A stretch of 64,000 bases of DNA, taken from the NCBI RefSeq assembly GCF_022317005.1, contig NZ_CP081006.1, forward strand, positions 744,001-808,000. The letters run 5' to 3'. Shown here in pieces: positions 1 through 9,060 of this stretch (positions are counted from its first letter, which is position 1; each line of letters begins with the position of its first letter). The position numbers and the translations under genes are program-made. The notes under the pieces were generated by a model. It made no database searches. It worked only from the letters and a program-made list of their open reading frames with translations, and was not told the DNA's origin. The stretch comes from Mycobacterium sp. IDR2000157661. Lineage in GTDB: Bacteria; Actinomycetota; Actinomycetes; Mycobacteriales; Mycobacteriaceae.

Positions 1-60
1 TTCATGGTGGAGGTCACCCGCGAACACAAAGAGCATCACACCGATGAGCTGGAGGTCTGA
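1..60 (+). CDS. C-terminal end of an upstream gene cut by the window edge
   Basis: Frame 1 is open from the left edge to a TGA at 58-60 and encodes a short charged tail ending in DELEV. It overlaps the next gene's ATG by 17 bases, which suggests translational coupling. In M. tuberculosis the gene before lipG is an ABC1/UbiB-like protein (Rv0647c), so this may be its end, but nineteen residues cannot identify the family. Confidence 0.5.
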   Translation, partial: FMVEVTREHKEHHTDELEV

Positions 61-967
61 GTTGCAGGTCCGTGAGGGCAAGGCGCCGTCCGGGGAGCTG
101 CAGATCCACTACGAGGACATGGGCGACCCCGACCACCCGGCGGTGCTGCTCATCATGGGTCTCGGCGCGCAGTTGCTGTTCTGGCGGGACGGCTTCTGCC
201 GCAAGCTCGTCGACCAGGGCCTGCGGGTGATCCGCTTCGACAACCGCGACGTCGGGCTGTCGAGCTACTTCGACGGGCATCGTCCCAGAGGGTCGCGGGT
301 CGGCAACATGGCGCGCTCGCTGCTTGGCCGCAAGAGCCCGTCGCTGTACACCCTCGAGGACATGGCCGACGACGCCGCCGCGCTGCTCGATCACCTCGAC
401 ATCGACCGCGCGCACGTCGTGGGCGGTTCGATGGGCGGCATGATCGCCCAGATCTTCGCCGCGCGGCACGCCCACCGCACCCACACGCTCGGCGTCATCT
501 TCTCGTCCAATAATCAGCCACTGCTGCCGCCGCCGGGTCCGCAACAGCTGCTGGCGGTGATCACCGGCCCGTCGCCGAAGGCTCCCCGCGAAGAGATCAT
601 CGAGAACTCGATCCGCGTGAGCCGGATCATCGGCAGCCCCGCCTACCCGGCGACCGAGGAGACGTTGCGCGCCGACGCGGTCGCGTTCTACGAGCGCGCG
701 TTCAATCCGCATGGCATCGCACGGCAGTTCAACGCCATCACCGGCAGCGGCAGCCTGCGCAAGTACAACCGGCAGACAACTGCACCGACGGTCGTCATCC
801 ACGGCAAGGCCGACAAGCTGATGCGGCCCTCCGGCGGCAAAGCCATCGCCAAGGCTGTCCCGAACTCGCGGCTGGTGCTGTTCGACGGCATGGGCCACGA
901 ACTGCCCGAACCGCTGTGGGACGACATCGTGGGCGTGCTGAAGTCGCACTTCGGTGCCGCCACGTGA
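44..967 (+). CDS. lipG: Alpha/beta hydrolase, LipG-type esterase
   Basis: A 307-residue alpha/beta hydrolase, probably a cytosolic or membrane-associated carboxylesterase or thioesterase; the substrate cannot be read from sequence. The oxyanion region is LLIMGLGAQ, the nucleophile elbow is GGSMGG (Ser129), the acid is the Asp in HGKADKL and the base is the His in GMGHELPE. Length is normal. The ATG at 44 overlaps the preceding stop. It lies directly before the mycolic acid methyltransferase genes, exactly as lipG (Rv0646c) does in M. tuberculosis, which supports the symbol and suggests a link to mycolate metabolism. Gap to the next gene is 62 bases. Confidence 0.85.
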   Translation: MSWRSELQVREGKAPSGELQIHYEDMGDPDHPAVLLIMGLGAQLLFWRDGFCRKLVDQGLRVIRFDNRDVGLSSYFDGHRPRGSRVGNMARSLLGRKSPSLYTLEDMADDAAALLDHLDIDRAHVVGGSMGGMIAQIFAARHAHRTHTLGVIFSSNNQPLLPPPGPQQLLAVITGPSPKAPREEIIENSIRVSRIIGSPAYPATEETLRADAVAFYERAFNPHGIARQFNAITGSGSLRKYNRQTTAPTVVIHGKADKLMRPSGGKAIAKAVPNSRLVLFDGMGHELPEPLWDDIVGVLKSHFGAAT

Positions 968-1029
968 CCCCACGCTGCAAGACTCTCGATTCGTTACCCA
1001 AGCCCTCGACCACGTAGATTCACACCGTT

Positions 1030-1908
1030 ATGGCTACCGCGCGCAAACTGACCCCGCATTTCGCCGACGTGCAGGCGCACTACGACCTGTCCGACGAGTT
1101 CTTCGAGCTCTGGCTGGACCCCAGCCAGACCTACAGCTGCGCCTACTTCGAGCGTGACGACATGACCCTGGAGGAGGCGCAGCTCGCCAAGGTCGACCTG
1201 GCGCTCGGCAAGCTCGGCCTCGAGCCGGGGATGACGCTGCTCGACGTCGGCTGCGGCTGGGGTTCGACGATGCTGCGGGCGATCGAGCGCTACGACGTCA
1301 ACGTCGTCGGCCTGACCCTGAGCGAGAACCAGTACGCCCGCGTCGAGCAGCGGCTGGCCGACTCGAAGAGCCCGCGCGACAAGCGGGTGCTGCTGCGGGG
1401 CTGGGAGGAGTTCGACGAACCGGTCGACCGCATCGTGTCGATCGGCGCGTTCGAGCACTTCGGCAAGGACCGTTGGGACGACTTCTTCGCGATGGCCCAC
1501 CGGGTGCTGCCGGACGACGGCGTCATGCTGCTGCACACCATCACCGCGCTGACGCTGCCGCAGATGACCGAACGCGGTATGCCGCTGACGTTCTCGGTGG
1601 CGCGGTTCGTCAAGTTCATCCTGACCGAGATCTTCCCCGGCGGATACCTCCCGACCATCGAACTGGTCGGCGAGCACGCCGCCGAGGCCGGCTTCACCCT
1701 GACCCGCGAGCAGTCCCTGCAACCGCACTACGCCCGCACGCTGGACTGCTGGGCGGCAGCGCTCGAAGAGCACCGCGACGAGGCGATCGCGGTGCAGTCC
1801 GAAGAGGTCTACGACCGCTACATGCACTACCTCACCGGTTGCGCGCACGGCTTCCGCGTCGGATACATCGACGTCAACCAGTTCACGCTGCAGAAGTCGG
1901 CGCCATGA
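1030..1908 (+). CDS. Mycolic acid methyltransferase, MmaA2/CmaA type (copy 1)
   Basis: A 292-residue SAM-dependent methyltransferase of the cyclopropane-fatty-acid-synthase family that modifies meromycolate chains. The N-terminus [19 protein letters not shown] and the SAM motif LLDVGCGWGS (about residues 70-79) are typical, as are EAF/GAFEHFG and the C-terminal YIDVNQFTL. By memory it is closer to MmaA2 and CmaA1 (distal cis-cyclopropanation) than to MmaA1 or MmaA4, but product specificity cannot be assigned from sequence alone. It overlaps the next gene by an ATGA junction, so the two are co-translated paralogues. Confidence 0.85.
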   Translation: MATARKLTPHFADVQAHYDLSDEFFELWLDPSQTYSCAYFERDDMTLEEAQLAKVDLALGKLGLEPGMTLLDVGCGWGSTMLRAIERYDVNVVGLTLSENQYARVEQRLADSKSPRDKRVLLRGWEEFDEPVDRIVSIGAFEHFGKDRWDDFFAMAHRVLPDDGVMLLHTITALTLPQMTERGMPLTFSVARFVKFILTEIFPGGYLPTIELVGEHAAEAGFTLTREQSLQPHYARTLDCWAAALEEHRDEAIAVQSEEVYDRYMHYLTGCAHGFRVGYIDVNQFTLQKSAP

Positions 1909-2765
1909 CCGGCCTGACGCCGCACTTCGACGACGTCCAGTCGCACTACGACCTCTCCGACGACTTCTACCGGCTGTTCCTGGACCCCACCCAGACCTAC
2001 AGCTGCGCCTACTTCGAGCGCGACGACATGACGCTGCACGAGGCTCAGCTCGCCAAGATCGACCTGTCGCTGGGCAAGCTGGATCTGCAGGCGGGTATGA
2101 CGCTGCTCGACATCGGCTGCGGCTGGGGCGCGACGATGGCGCGTGCGGTCCAGGATCACGGCGTCGACGTCGTGGGCCTGACGCTCTCGGAGAACCAGCA
2201 TGAGCATGTGCAGAAGAGGTTCGCGACGATGGACGGCCCCCAGTCCAAGCGGGTGCTGCTGCAGGGCTGGGAGCAGTTCGACGAGCCCGTCGACCGCATT
2301 GTGTCGATCGGCGCCTTCGAACACTTCGGCGCCGACCGCTGGAACGACTTCTTCGCAATGGCGCACCGGGCGCTGCCTGCAGACGGCGTCATGCTGCTGC
2401 ACACCATCACCCGATTGCCGCTGGCCGAACTCGAGGGCCGCAACATCCCGCTGTCGATGGACGCCGCGCGGTTCGCCAGCTTCATCGCCAAAAAGATCTT
2501 CCCGGGCGGGCAGCTACCGACGATCGAGGCGGTCCGGGAACACGCCGCCGACAGCGGTTTCACCGTCACCCGTGTCCAGTCCTTGCAGCTGCACTACGCC
2601 CGGACGCTCGACATCTGGGCCGATGGCCTCCAGGAACGCCGGGACGAGGCCATCGCCATCCAGTCCCAAGAGGTCTACGACCGTTATATGAAGTACCTGA
2701 CCGGCTGCGCGGACATGTTCCGGCGCGGCTACATCGACGTCAACCAGTTCACGCTCGCCAAGTAG
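1905..2765 (+). CDS. mmaA2: Mycolic acid methyltransferase, MmaA2 type (copy 2)
   Basis: A 286-residue paralogue of the preceding gene. The frame stays open upstream to 1473, but the family N-terminus (MTGLTPHFDDVQSHYDLSDD) begins at the ATG at 1905, which forms an ATGA overlap with the previous stop; that start is chosen. The SAM motif LLDIGCGWGA and the C-terminus YIDVNQFTLAK match MmaA2 as I remember it. Family members add methyl or methylene groups at the cis double bond of meromycolate-ACP. The two adjacent MmaA2-like genes may differ in proximal versus distal specificity; this is inference. A 105-base gap follows. Confidence 0.8.
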   Translation: MTGLTPHFDDVQSHYDLSDDFYRLFLDPTQTYSCAYFERDDMTLHEAQLAKIDLSLGKLDLQAGMTLLDIGCGWGATMARAVQDHGVDVVGLTLSENQHEHVQKRFATMDGPQSKRVLLQGWEQFDEPVDRIVSIGAFEHFGADRWNDFFAMAHRALPADGVMLLHTITRLPLAELEGRNIPLSMDAARFASFIAKKIFPGGQLPTIEAVREHAADSGFTVTRVQSLQLHYARTLDIWADGLQERRDEAIAIQSQEVYDRYMKYLTGCADMFRRGYIDVNQFTLAK

Positions 2766-2870
2766 GGCGCGCGGCGAATTGGAGTGGACGACCCGCTAAA
2801 CGCTAGGGTGTACGACCAGATCAACACGTGATGATCGGTTCATCACGTCCGCGAGAACCCCGAGGGAAAC

Positions 2871-3767
2871 ATGTCTGACAACTCCACCGGCACGAAGGAT
2901 ATGACTCCTCATTTCGAGGACATCCAGGCGCACTACGACCTGTCGGACGACTTCTTCGGTGTGTTCCAGGACCCGACGCGCAAGTACAGCTGCGCCTACT
3001 TCACCGGTCCCGACGCCACGCTGTCCGAGGCCCAGATCGCCAACGTCGACCAGCACCTCGACAAGCTCGACCTGCGGCCGGGGATGACGCTGCTCGAGGT
3101 GGGCTGCGGCTGGGGCCTGACGTTGCAGCGCGCTATCGAGAAGTACGACGTCAACGTCATCGGCCTGACGCTGAGCAAGAACCAGAAGGCCTACTGCGAT
3201 CAGCTGCTGAGCAAGCTCGACACCGAGCGCACGTTCGACGTCCGACTGGAGGGCTGGGAGCAGTTCCACTCCCCCGTCGACCGCATCGTGTCGATCGAGG
3301 CGTTCGAGCACTTCGGCTTCGAGCGCTACGACGACTTCTTCAAGATGTGCTTCGAGGTGCTGCCCGAGGACGGCCGGATGACGATCCAGAGCAGCGTCGG
3401 CTACCACCCCTACGACCTGGCCGCCCGCGGCAAGAAGCTGACCTTCGAGCTGGCCCGCTTCATCAAGTTCATGATCACCGAGATCTTCCCGGGCGGGCGG
3501 CTGCCCACCACCCAGATGATGATCGAGCACGGTGAGAAGGCCGGCTTCCAGGTGCCCGAGGCCATGTCGCTGCGCAACCACTACATCAAGACGCTCGGCA
3601 TCTGGGCCGACCGCCTCGAGCGCAGCAAGGACACCGCAATCGCGGCCACCGACGAGCAGACCTACGAGAACTACATGCGCTACCTCAAGGGCTGCCAGTT
3701 CTACTTCATCGACGAGAGCATCGACGTCAGCCTCGTCACCTATCTCAAGCCGGCCATCGCGGCCTGA
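2871..3767 (+). CDS. mmaA4: Mycolic acid methyltransferase, MmaA4-like (oxygenated mycolates)
   Basis: A 298-residue member of the same family. Several stretches follow MmaA4 (hydroxymycolate synthase) rather than MmaA2: [43 protein letters not shown] and the C-terminal SLVTYLKP. The SAM motif is [10 protein letters not shown]. MmaA4 introduces a methyl and hydroxyl pair at the distal meromycolate position, the entry to keto- and methoxymycolates. In M. tuberculosis this gene is next to rplA; here rplA is 36.7 kb away. It has its own 105-base upstream gap and ends at a strong hairpin shared with the convergent gene. The subfamily symbol is moderately certain. Confidence 0.75.
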   Translation: MSDNSTGTKDMTPHFEDIQAHYDLSDDFFGVFQDPTRKYSCAYFTGPDATLSEAQIANVDQHLDKLDLRPGMTLLEVGCGWGLTLQRAIEKYDVNVIGLTLSKNQKAYCDQLLSKLDTERTFDVRLEGWEQFHSPVDRIVSIEAFEHFGFERYDDFFKMCFEVLPEDGRMTIQSSVGYHPYDLAARGKKLTFELARFIKFMITEIFPGGRLPTTQMMIEHGEKAGFQVPEAMSLRNHYIKTLGIWADRLERSKDTAIAATDEQTYENYMRYLKGCQFYFIDESIDVSLVTYLKPAIAA

Positions 3768-3782
3768 TCTGAAGAAGCGAAT

Positions 3783-3807
3783 CCCCCCGCGCACCTGGAG
3801 CGGGGGG
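3783..3807. terminator. GC-rich hairpin between convergent genes
   Basis: CCCCCCGC, a 9-base loop, then GCGGGGGG gives a perfect 8-bp stem 16 bases after the mmaA4-like stop and 15 bases before the end of the minus-strand PE-PPE gene. There is no clear U-tract, as is common in mycobacteria. It could serve both directions. Confidence 0.7.
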
Positions 3808-3821
3808 ACTCTGCTTGATCG

Positions 3822-5462
3822 TCAGGCGGCGGCTTGCTCGTCACCTGGCGACTCGGTGGATTCCTCGGCAGCCGGCGCAGGCCCGGGGTCGCCCACTGAA
3901 ACCTGCTGGTCGGCGCCCTGCTCACCCTCGGCGCTTTCGGGCTGGCCGGGTGAGAAGCTCAGTGACACGCTGCCGCCGTCGGCGTCGATCGTGCCGTCTT
4001 CCTGATCTTCGATCCGCGCGTCCGGCTGTTCGTTCAGGGCCTCATTGGCGAGCTCCTCGATCTCCTGGCCGTCGATCTCGTTCTGAAGCTCCTCGACCTC
4101 CAGGCCCAGCCCCTCAGACGGTTGCTCTTCGCCGCCACCTTCGGCGTCTTGCCCGACCAGCTGCTGATCAACGACATTCAGATCCCCGAGCTGCTGACCG
4201 CTGGGCTCGCCCTGAGATTGCAGCTCCTCGACACCACCGCCGCTCTGCTGCAACTCCCCCTGCGGTTGCGAGTCGAGTTCGGCCGCGGTTGCCGAGAAGG
4301 AAGCCAATTCCGTGGTGCCCGACGGCGGCGCGATCATCATCGACCCGCCGCCGAACGCGTTCTCGACGCCCTCGACGACCGCCTCGACGAGGTCCACACC
4401 GACCTGGAGCCAATTCTGGAACGGGTTGAACGGCAGGATCGACAGGTACCGAGTCTGGTCGGGATCACCGCTCCAGTCGTAGCCCAAGTTGATCAAAACC
4501 CTGAGCACCGGCGACACCAGTTCGACGATCGGCTGGACCAGGGGTCGGAGCTGCTCCGGGATCAGCGAGGTGAGCAGGTTCATGATCGGCAGGCTCTTGG
4601 CCGGGATCATGTAGTACTCGTTGCCCTCGCTTCCGAGCCGGCAGTAGTCGCCGGGGCAGCCGGTCGCGAGGATGTCGGCGATCTCCTGTTCGGTGTAGCC
4701 GTAGGCGATCGAGTCGGTCGGACCGTTGCCGTTCGGCGTCAGGTAGAACCCGTGCACGTTGTCGAATGCAGCGACCGCGTTGAGCATCGCCAGCGGATTG
4801 CCCCAGTAGTGCGGGGCATACATCACCGGGTCGAACTCGAAGCCGATGCCGAACATCTCCACGCCGGTGTCGACGGGCGTGGCGGGGCCGAACGTGACGT
4901 CGAGGAACGGGATCGTCGGCAGGAAGCCGAGCCGGGTGAAGATGCCGCCGTCGGGGTTGTAGGCGTTGCCGATCATCACGACTGTGTCGATCTTGTCCAG
5001 CAACGCCGGGTTGTCTTGCTGGATGCGGCGCAACGTGTTGGAGACGACGGCGCCGCCCTGCGAGTACCCGAGCACCAGCAGTTCGGGGTCCACGGTGTTC
5101 TCGACGCCGGTGTACAGCCCGTCGACGCCCGCACCCACCGAGGCGTTCCACGTCTCGCACCGGCCGGGCTCACACCAGCCGTCGAAAATGACCAGCGGGA
5201 AGAACGACGCCGGGTAGTCGATGCCGTCCAGCAGGCAGCCATTGTCGGAGGTGCACGCCGGGTTGAACGGGAAGCTGTAGCGGTCGACGAAGTTCTGCCG
5301 GTAGTCCGCGACGACGTTCGCGTCGGGGGTGCCGGTGCCCGGGACGATCAACGCGGTCGCGGCCAGGCTAATCGCCGAGAAAACCGCGGCGATCGCGGCG
5401 AGGACGGCTGTGCTCAGCGCGCTGAGGATGAACAGGAAGGTGATGCGGACGGCCTGACGCAT
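3822..5462 (-). CDS. Secreted PE-PPE-domain serine hydrolase with Q/E-rich tail
   Basis: A 546-residue protein with an N-terminal hydrophobic signal or anchor (residues 5-38), then a PE-PPE domain, an alpha/beta hydrolase fold related to cutinases and found in mycobacterial esterases. The GxSxG elbow is GYSQG (Ser134). Cysteine pairs near residues 70-80 and 97-102 suggest disulfides outside the membrane. The domain begins directly after the signal with VPGTGTPD and has no PE or PPE head. From about residue 400 the chain is low complexity, rich in Gln, Glu and Gly, probably disordered or wall-spanning. Likely role: extracytoplasmic lipid or ester hydrolysis (inference). It is convergent with the mmaA operon. 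Confidence 0.85.
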   Translation of the reverse strand: MRQAVRITFLFILSALSTAVLAAIAAVFSAISLAATALIVPGTGTPDANVVADYRQNFVDRYSFPFNPACTSDNGCLLDGIDYPASFFPLVIFDGWCEPGRCETWNASVGAGVDGLYTGVENTVDPELLVLGYSQGGAVVSNTLRRIQQDNPALLDKIDTVVMIGNAYNPDGGIFTRLGFLPTIPFLDVTFGPATPVDTGVEMFGIGFEFDPVMYAPHYWGNPLAMLNAVAAFDNVHGFYLTPNGNGPTDSIAYGYTEQEIADILATGCPGDYCRLGSEGNEYYMIPAKSLPIMNLLTSLIPEQLRPLVQPIVELVSPVLRVLINLGYDWSGDPDQTRYLSILPFNPFQNWLQVGVDLVEAVVEGVENAFGGGSMMIAPPSGTTELASFSATAAELDSQPQGELQQSGGGVEELQSQGEPSGQQLGDLNVVDQQLVGQDAEGGGEEQPSEGLGLEVEELQNEIDGQEIEELANEALNEQPDARIEDQEDGTIDADGGSVSLSFSPGQPESAEGEQGADQQVSVGDPGPAPAAEESTESPGDEQAAA

Positions 5463-5583
5463 CCGTCAACCTTCACATATCGACAAGGCCATTTTCGGGA
5501 GAACTGTCGGATTGTCCCGACCGTGTTCGTCGATCGGATAAGAGTGGGACGCAAGGGTCCGCTCGCTACTGGAAAGGTCTCTC

Positions 5584-6114
5584 ATGCACTACTTTGCGCT
5601 GTTGCTCGGCCCGCAGTCGACCGACGAACCCGACGCCGCCACCCAGGCCGAGATCATGGCGGCTACTACGTTCTGGAGGCCGACATTCTCGACGACGCGC
5701 TGAAAGTCGCCTCGGCAATCCCGGCCTGCCGCGAAGGCGCTGTCGAACTGTGGCCGATGGTCGGGTGGGAGGGCCCGACGGCGCCCGTCGGCAGCGACTG
5801 GTTCGCGCTGCTGCTGGAACCGCCCGACCACGAGTGCACCCCCGACACCGCCGAGTGGGAGAGTGATCGCCTCGACGATCCCGGCGACGACGGTCGAGGT
5901 GCACCGCCTGGCGGGCGTGTCGGGTGACCTCACGGTCGCCGAGGATCCGCGGTTGGCCCGGTCCAACACGGTCGCCACCATCCGCGCCGACCTGCTCCGC
6001 CGCGCGGGCCGCGTCACCGAGGCCGCGCACTGGTACGGAACTGCTCTGCAGCACAACGGTTCCGAGCCTGCCCGACGGTTCCTGGCCCGCCGCGTCGCGG
6101 AGTGCGGCGGCTGA
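5584..6114 (+). pseudogene. Fossil YCII (DGPF) gene fused to the 3' end of an ECF sigma factor gene
   Basis: From the ATG at 5584 the frame reads MHYFALLLGPQSTDEPD, a YCII-family N-terminus, and stops at 5701. A second frame from about 5656 continues YCII sequence (GYYVLEADILDDALKVAS, then ELWPM) and begins a second YCII-like unit (WFALLLEPPD). About 60 residues are missing between them. A third frame from about 5863 to 6114 encodes TIRADLLRRAGRVTEAAHWYGTAL and RRFLARRVAEC, the C-terminal end of the TPR-tailed ECF sigma family (ECF42 type) that is typically encoded beside YCII genes. The locus looks like a deleted YCII/ECF module; no intact protein is possible. Confidence 0.7.
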
Positions 6115-6156
6115 CCGACCACGCTTGCGGGGCCGAGGGGGTACATTTCTCGGCGT

Positions 6157-8931
6157 ATGCAATCGGGTGGGGTCGATTCTTCGGGGGTGGTGCACCGCTC
6201 TGCCGTACGGCGCGCGGTGGATAACTTCCTGCAATCGGCCGAACGCCAACCCAGCGGGCTCGTCATCGAGGGTGAAGCAGGCATCGGCAAGACCACCGTC
6301 TGGTTGGACGCCCTCGACCGGGCTCGGCGACGCGGTTTCCGCGTGCTCTCGGCGAGGATGGGACCCACCGACTTCGTTCTCCCGTTCGCGGCGCTGGCCG
6401 ACCTGCTCTCCGTCGTGGAGCCGGAATTAGCCGCGCAGCTCTCCGACACGCAACGCCTCGCGATCGACCGAGTTCTGCTGCGAGACAGCGCCGACGGCCC
6501 CGCGACCAACGAGCACACCGTGGCGGCGGCGATAGCGGTGCTGCTCAACATGATCGCGGCGGACAGCCCACTGATCGTCGCGGTCGACAACGTGCACTGG
6601 CTGGACCCGTCCAGTCGAGTGGTGCTCGCGTTCGCGGTCCGGCACCTCGACGGCCGCGTCGGAATGCTGGTGACCGAGCGGTGTGATCCCGATCGTGATG
6701 CAGCGGCGTGGCTGCAGCTGAGCAGACCGGGCGGTATGGACCGCATAGAGGTTGGTCGGTTGAGCCTGGGCGGTCTGCACGCGATCATCTCGAAGCGCCT
6801 CGGCAGATCCTTCTCGCGGCCGGTGATGACCCGCATCGCGAACATCTCCGGCGGCAATCCCTTCTATGCGCTCGAGCTTGCCCGCGCCATCGATCTCGGC
6901 GCCGGCGGCGCCCAACCGGTCTTACCCACCACGCTTGCCGAGTTGATGCGGATGCGCATCGGCGATCTCGACAGCGCGTCGGGTGACGCGCTGTTGGCGG
7001 CGGCCTCGGTCCCCAACCCGACGATCGAGTTGGTGGCGACGGTGCTGGGCATGTCGCAGGAGCGCACCGTCGAGCTTCTCGAGGAGTCGGAGGACAAGGG
7101 CATCGTCACGATCGCGGGCAACCTCGTGCGGTTCTCCCATCCGCTGTTGGCGCAGAGCATCTACAGCGAGGCCAAACCCGCGCGCCGGCGCGCGGTGCAC
7201 CGGCGGCTGGCCGACGTCCAGCTGATGCCCGAGTTGAGGGCGCGACACATGGCGCTGGCGGCCGCCACGGCGGACTCCGCGACGCTCGACGCGCTCGACG
7301 ATGCCGCCGATACGGCCTGCGCGCGCGGCGCACCGGCCGCCGCGGCCGAACTGCTTGATCTGGCGATGTCGCTAGGCGGTGACACGCCCGTGCGCCGGGT
7401 GCGCGCCGCCGAACACCACTTCCGAGCGGGTGACGCCGACCGCGCCCGCGGACTGCTGGAACCGACGATCGACGGGCTGGAGCCTGGCGTGTTGCGCAGC
7501 GTGGCGTGCAACCTGATGGCGGGAATCCAGGCGAACGGCGACCGCTTCGTCGAGGCCGGTGCTTTCCTCGAGGGCGCACTCGCCGATGCCCAGGGTCATC
7601 CCGGTCTGCAGGCCCGCACGCTGATGTCGCTGGCGTTCGTCCAAGCGATGACGGGCGAGTTCGACGCGGGACTGAGCAGCGCGCGGCAAGCCGTGGAGTA
7701 CGCCGAGCAGGACGGTTCGGCGTCGCTGCTCAGCCAGGCCCTGGCGACGCTCGTCAACACGCAGTTTCACCTCGGGCAGGGAGTCGACGAGGCCACACTC
7801 CAGAGAGCGCTGGAACTCGAAGATCCCGCCGCCGAGGTTCCGATCTCCTTCTCGGCCAGTGCCATTCACGCGCTGACCAACGCCTGGACCGGCCGACTCG
7901 GCACCGCGGCCAGGCAGATGGCCGTGCTGCGGGAGCGATGTGTGGAACGGGGCGCCGAGGTCGATCTGATGGCCATCACCGGTTTCTGCACGCTGATCGC
8001 AATCTGGCGCGGCGACTTCACCGAAGCAGCCGTGCTGGCCGACGAAACCAGGGAGCGTGCCGAGCAGGTCGGCGGCTCACTGGCGGTCTCCCTGGCGGTG
8101 CGCGCCGCCGTGGCGGCGTATTCCGGACGCGAGGCCGACGCTCGTGCCGATGCCGCTGCGGCGCTGCGCATCGCCGAGGATTGCGGGTCGGCGCGGCTGG
8201 CCGAGTGGCCGATCATGACGCTCGGGTTCCTCGAGGTGTCGCTCGGCAGGTATGAACAGGCCCTGACGACACTGCAGCCGATGCTCGACGGGCTGGCGGA
8301 GCGTCCCGGCATCGAGATCATGACCGGAGCGTTCCTCGCCGACGCGGTCGAGGCGATGATCGCGCTGGGGCGTCACTCCGACGCCGAACCGCTCATCGAA
8401 GCGTTGGAGCGCACCGGCACTCGGCTGTCCCGGCAGTGGATGATCGCGGTCGGCGCACGCTGCCGCAGCATGTGGCTGGCCGCCACCGGAGACGTGCCGC
8501 GGGCACTGACCGTCGTCCAGGACGCCCTGGTGGACCATGCGAAGGTGCCGATGCCGTTCGAATGTGCCCGCACGCAACTGCTTTTGGGTCAGCTCGAGCG
8601 GCGGCAACGCCACAAAGAGGGCGCCGTCGCGACCTTGCGGGCCGCGCTGCAGGCATTCGAGAACATGGGAACACCCCTGTGGGCCGATCGGGCGCGTGCC
8701 GAGCTGGCACGGGTGAACGTCGCGCCGACGCGCGACATGTCGCTGACTCACACCGAGCAGCGGGTGGCGCAGTTGGCGGCCGCCGGCAAGACGAACCGCG
8801 ACCTCGCGGCGGCTCTGTTCGTGAGCCCGAAAACCGTTGAGGCACATCTCAGCCGGATCTACCGCAAACTCGGGATCGGCTCGCGCGCGGAGCTGGGACG
8901 GGTGATCGGCAACGCCGATTCCTCGTCGTAG
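6157..8931 (+). CDS. Large ATP-binding LuxR-family regulator (LAL type), copy 1
   Basis: A 924-residue cytosolic transcription factor. N-terminal AAA/NACHT-like ATPase with Walker A EGEAGIGKTT (residues 38-47) and Walker B LIVAVDNVHWLDPS; a long alpha-helical, TPR-like middle; C-terminal LuxR helix-turn-helix LTHTEQRVAQLAAAGKTNRD through KTVEAHLSRIYRKLGIGSR. LAL regulators couple ligand and ATP binding to activation. The upstream gap is short (42 bases after the fossil sigma gene). It is a close paralogue of the regulator at 9440, sharing segment after segment. Its ligand is unknown; the target genes could include the neighbouring envelope genes. Confidence 0.9.
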   Translation: MQSGGVDSSGVVHRSAVRRAVDNFLQSAERQPSGLVIEGEAGIGKTTVWLDALDRARRRGFRVLSARMGPTDFVLPFAALADLLSVVEPELAAQLSDTQRLAIDRVLLRDSADGPATNEHTVAAAIAVLLNMIAADSPLIVAVDNVHWLDPSSRVVLAFAVRHLDGRVGMLVTERCDPDRDAAAWLQLSRPGGMDRIEVGRLSLGGLHAIISKRLGRSFSRPVMTRIANISGGNPFYALELARAIDLGAGGAQPVLPTTLAELMRMRIGDLDSASGDALLAAASVPNPTIELVATVLGMSQERTVELLEESEDKGIVTIAGNLVRFSHPLLAQSIYSEAKPARRRAVHRRLADVQLMPELRARHMALAAATADSATLDALDDAADTACARGAPAAAAELLDLAMSLGGDTPVRRVRAAEHHFRAGDADRARGLLEPTIDGLEPGVLRSVACNLMAGIQANGDRFVEAGAFLEGALADAQGHPGLQARTLMSLAFVQAMTGEFDAGLSSARQAVEYAEQDGSASLLSQALATLVNTQFHLGQGVDEATLQRALELEDPAAEVPISFSASAIHALTNAWTGRLGTAARQMAVLRERCVERGAEVDLMAITGFCTLIAIWRGDFTEAAVLADETRERAEQVGGSLAVSLAVRAAVAAYSGREADARADAAAALRIAEDCGSARLAEWPIMTLGFLEVSLGRYEQALTTLQPMLDGLAERPGIEIMTGAFLADAVEAMIALGRHSDAEPLIEALERTGTRLSRQWMIAVGARCRSMWLAATGDVPRALTVVQDALVDHAKVPMPFECARTQLLLGQLERRQRHKEGAVATLRAALQAFENMGTPLWADRARAELARVNVAPTRDMSLTHTEQRVAQLAAAGKTNRDLAAALFVSPKTVEAHLSRIYRKLGIGSRAELGRVIGNADSSS

Positions 8932-9011
8932 GGCGTGACGGCGTTGGGCGTCTTGGCACTGGGTGCCGACAGCGACTGCCCGCACTAGATAACGCAATAA
9001 TCACGAATTCG

Positions 9012-9029
9012 TAGGGAAACACCCGATTC
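9012..9029 (+). promoter_or_regulatory. 18-bp shared element, copy 1 (TAGGGAAACACCCGATTC)
   Basis: One of four near-identical 18-mers with consensus TAGGGAAA(C/G)NCCC(G/T)ATTC. It ends 31 bases before the ATG at 9061 and lies on that gene's strand. See 13057, 34657 and 38751. The regulator that binds it is unknown. Confidence 0.65.
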
Positions 9030-9060
9030 ATCGCGGGAGACAAATAGCTACCGTTCCAGC

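Noticed and set aside
1473..1904. Upstream extension of the second methyltransferase frame
   Set aside because: It overlaps the first methyltransferase gene and the translation there has no family similarity; the start at 1905 with ATGA overlap is convincing.
4122..5927. A 601-codon plus-strand frame opposite the PE-PPE gene
   Set aside because: The sequence is antisense to a gene with signal peptide and GYSQG motif. Only its final part (about 5656-5850) carries real YCII-like sequence, recorded under the fossil module.
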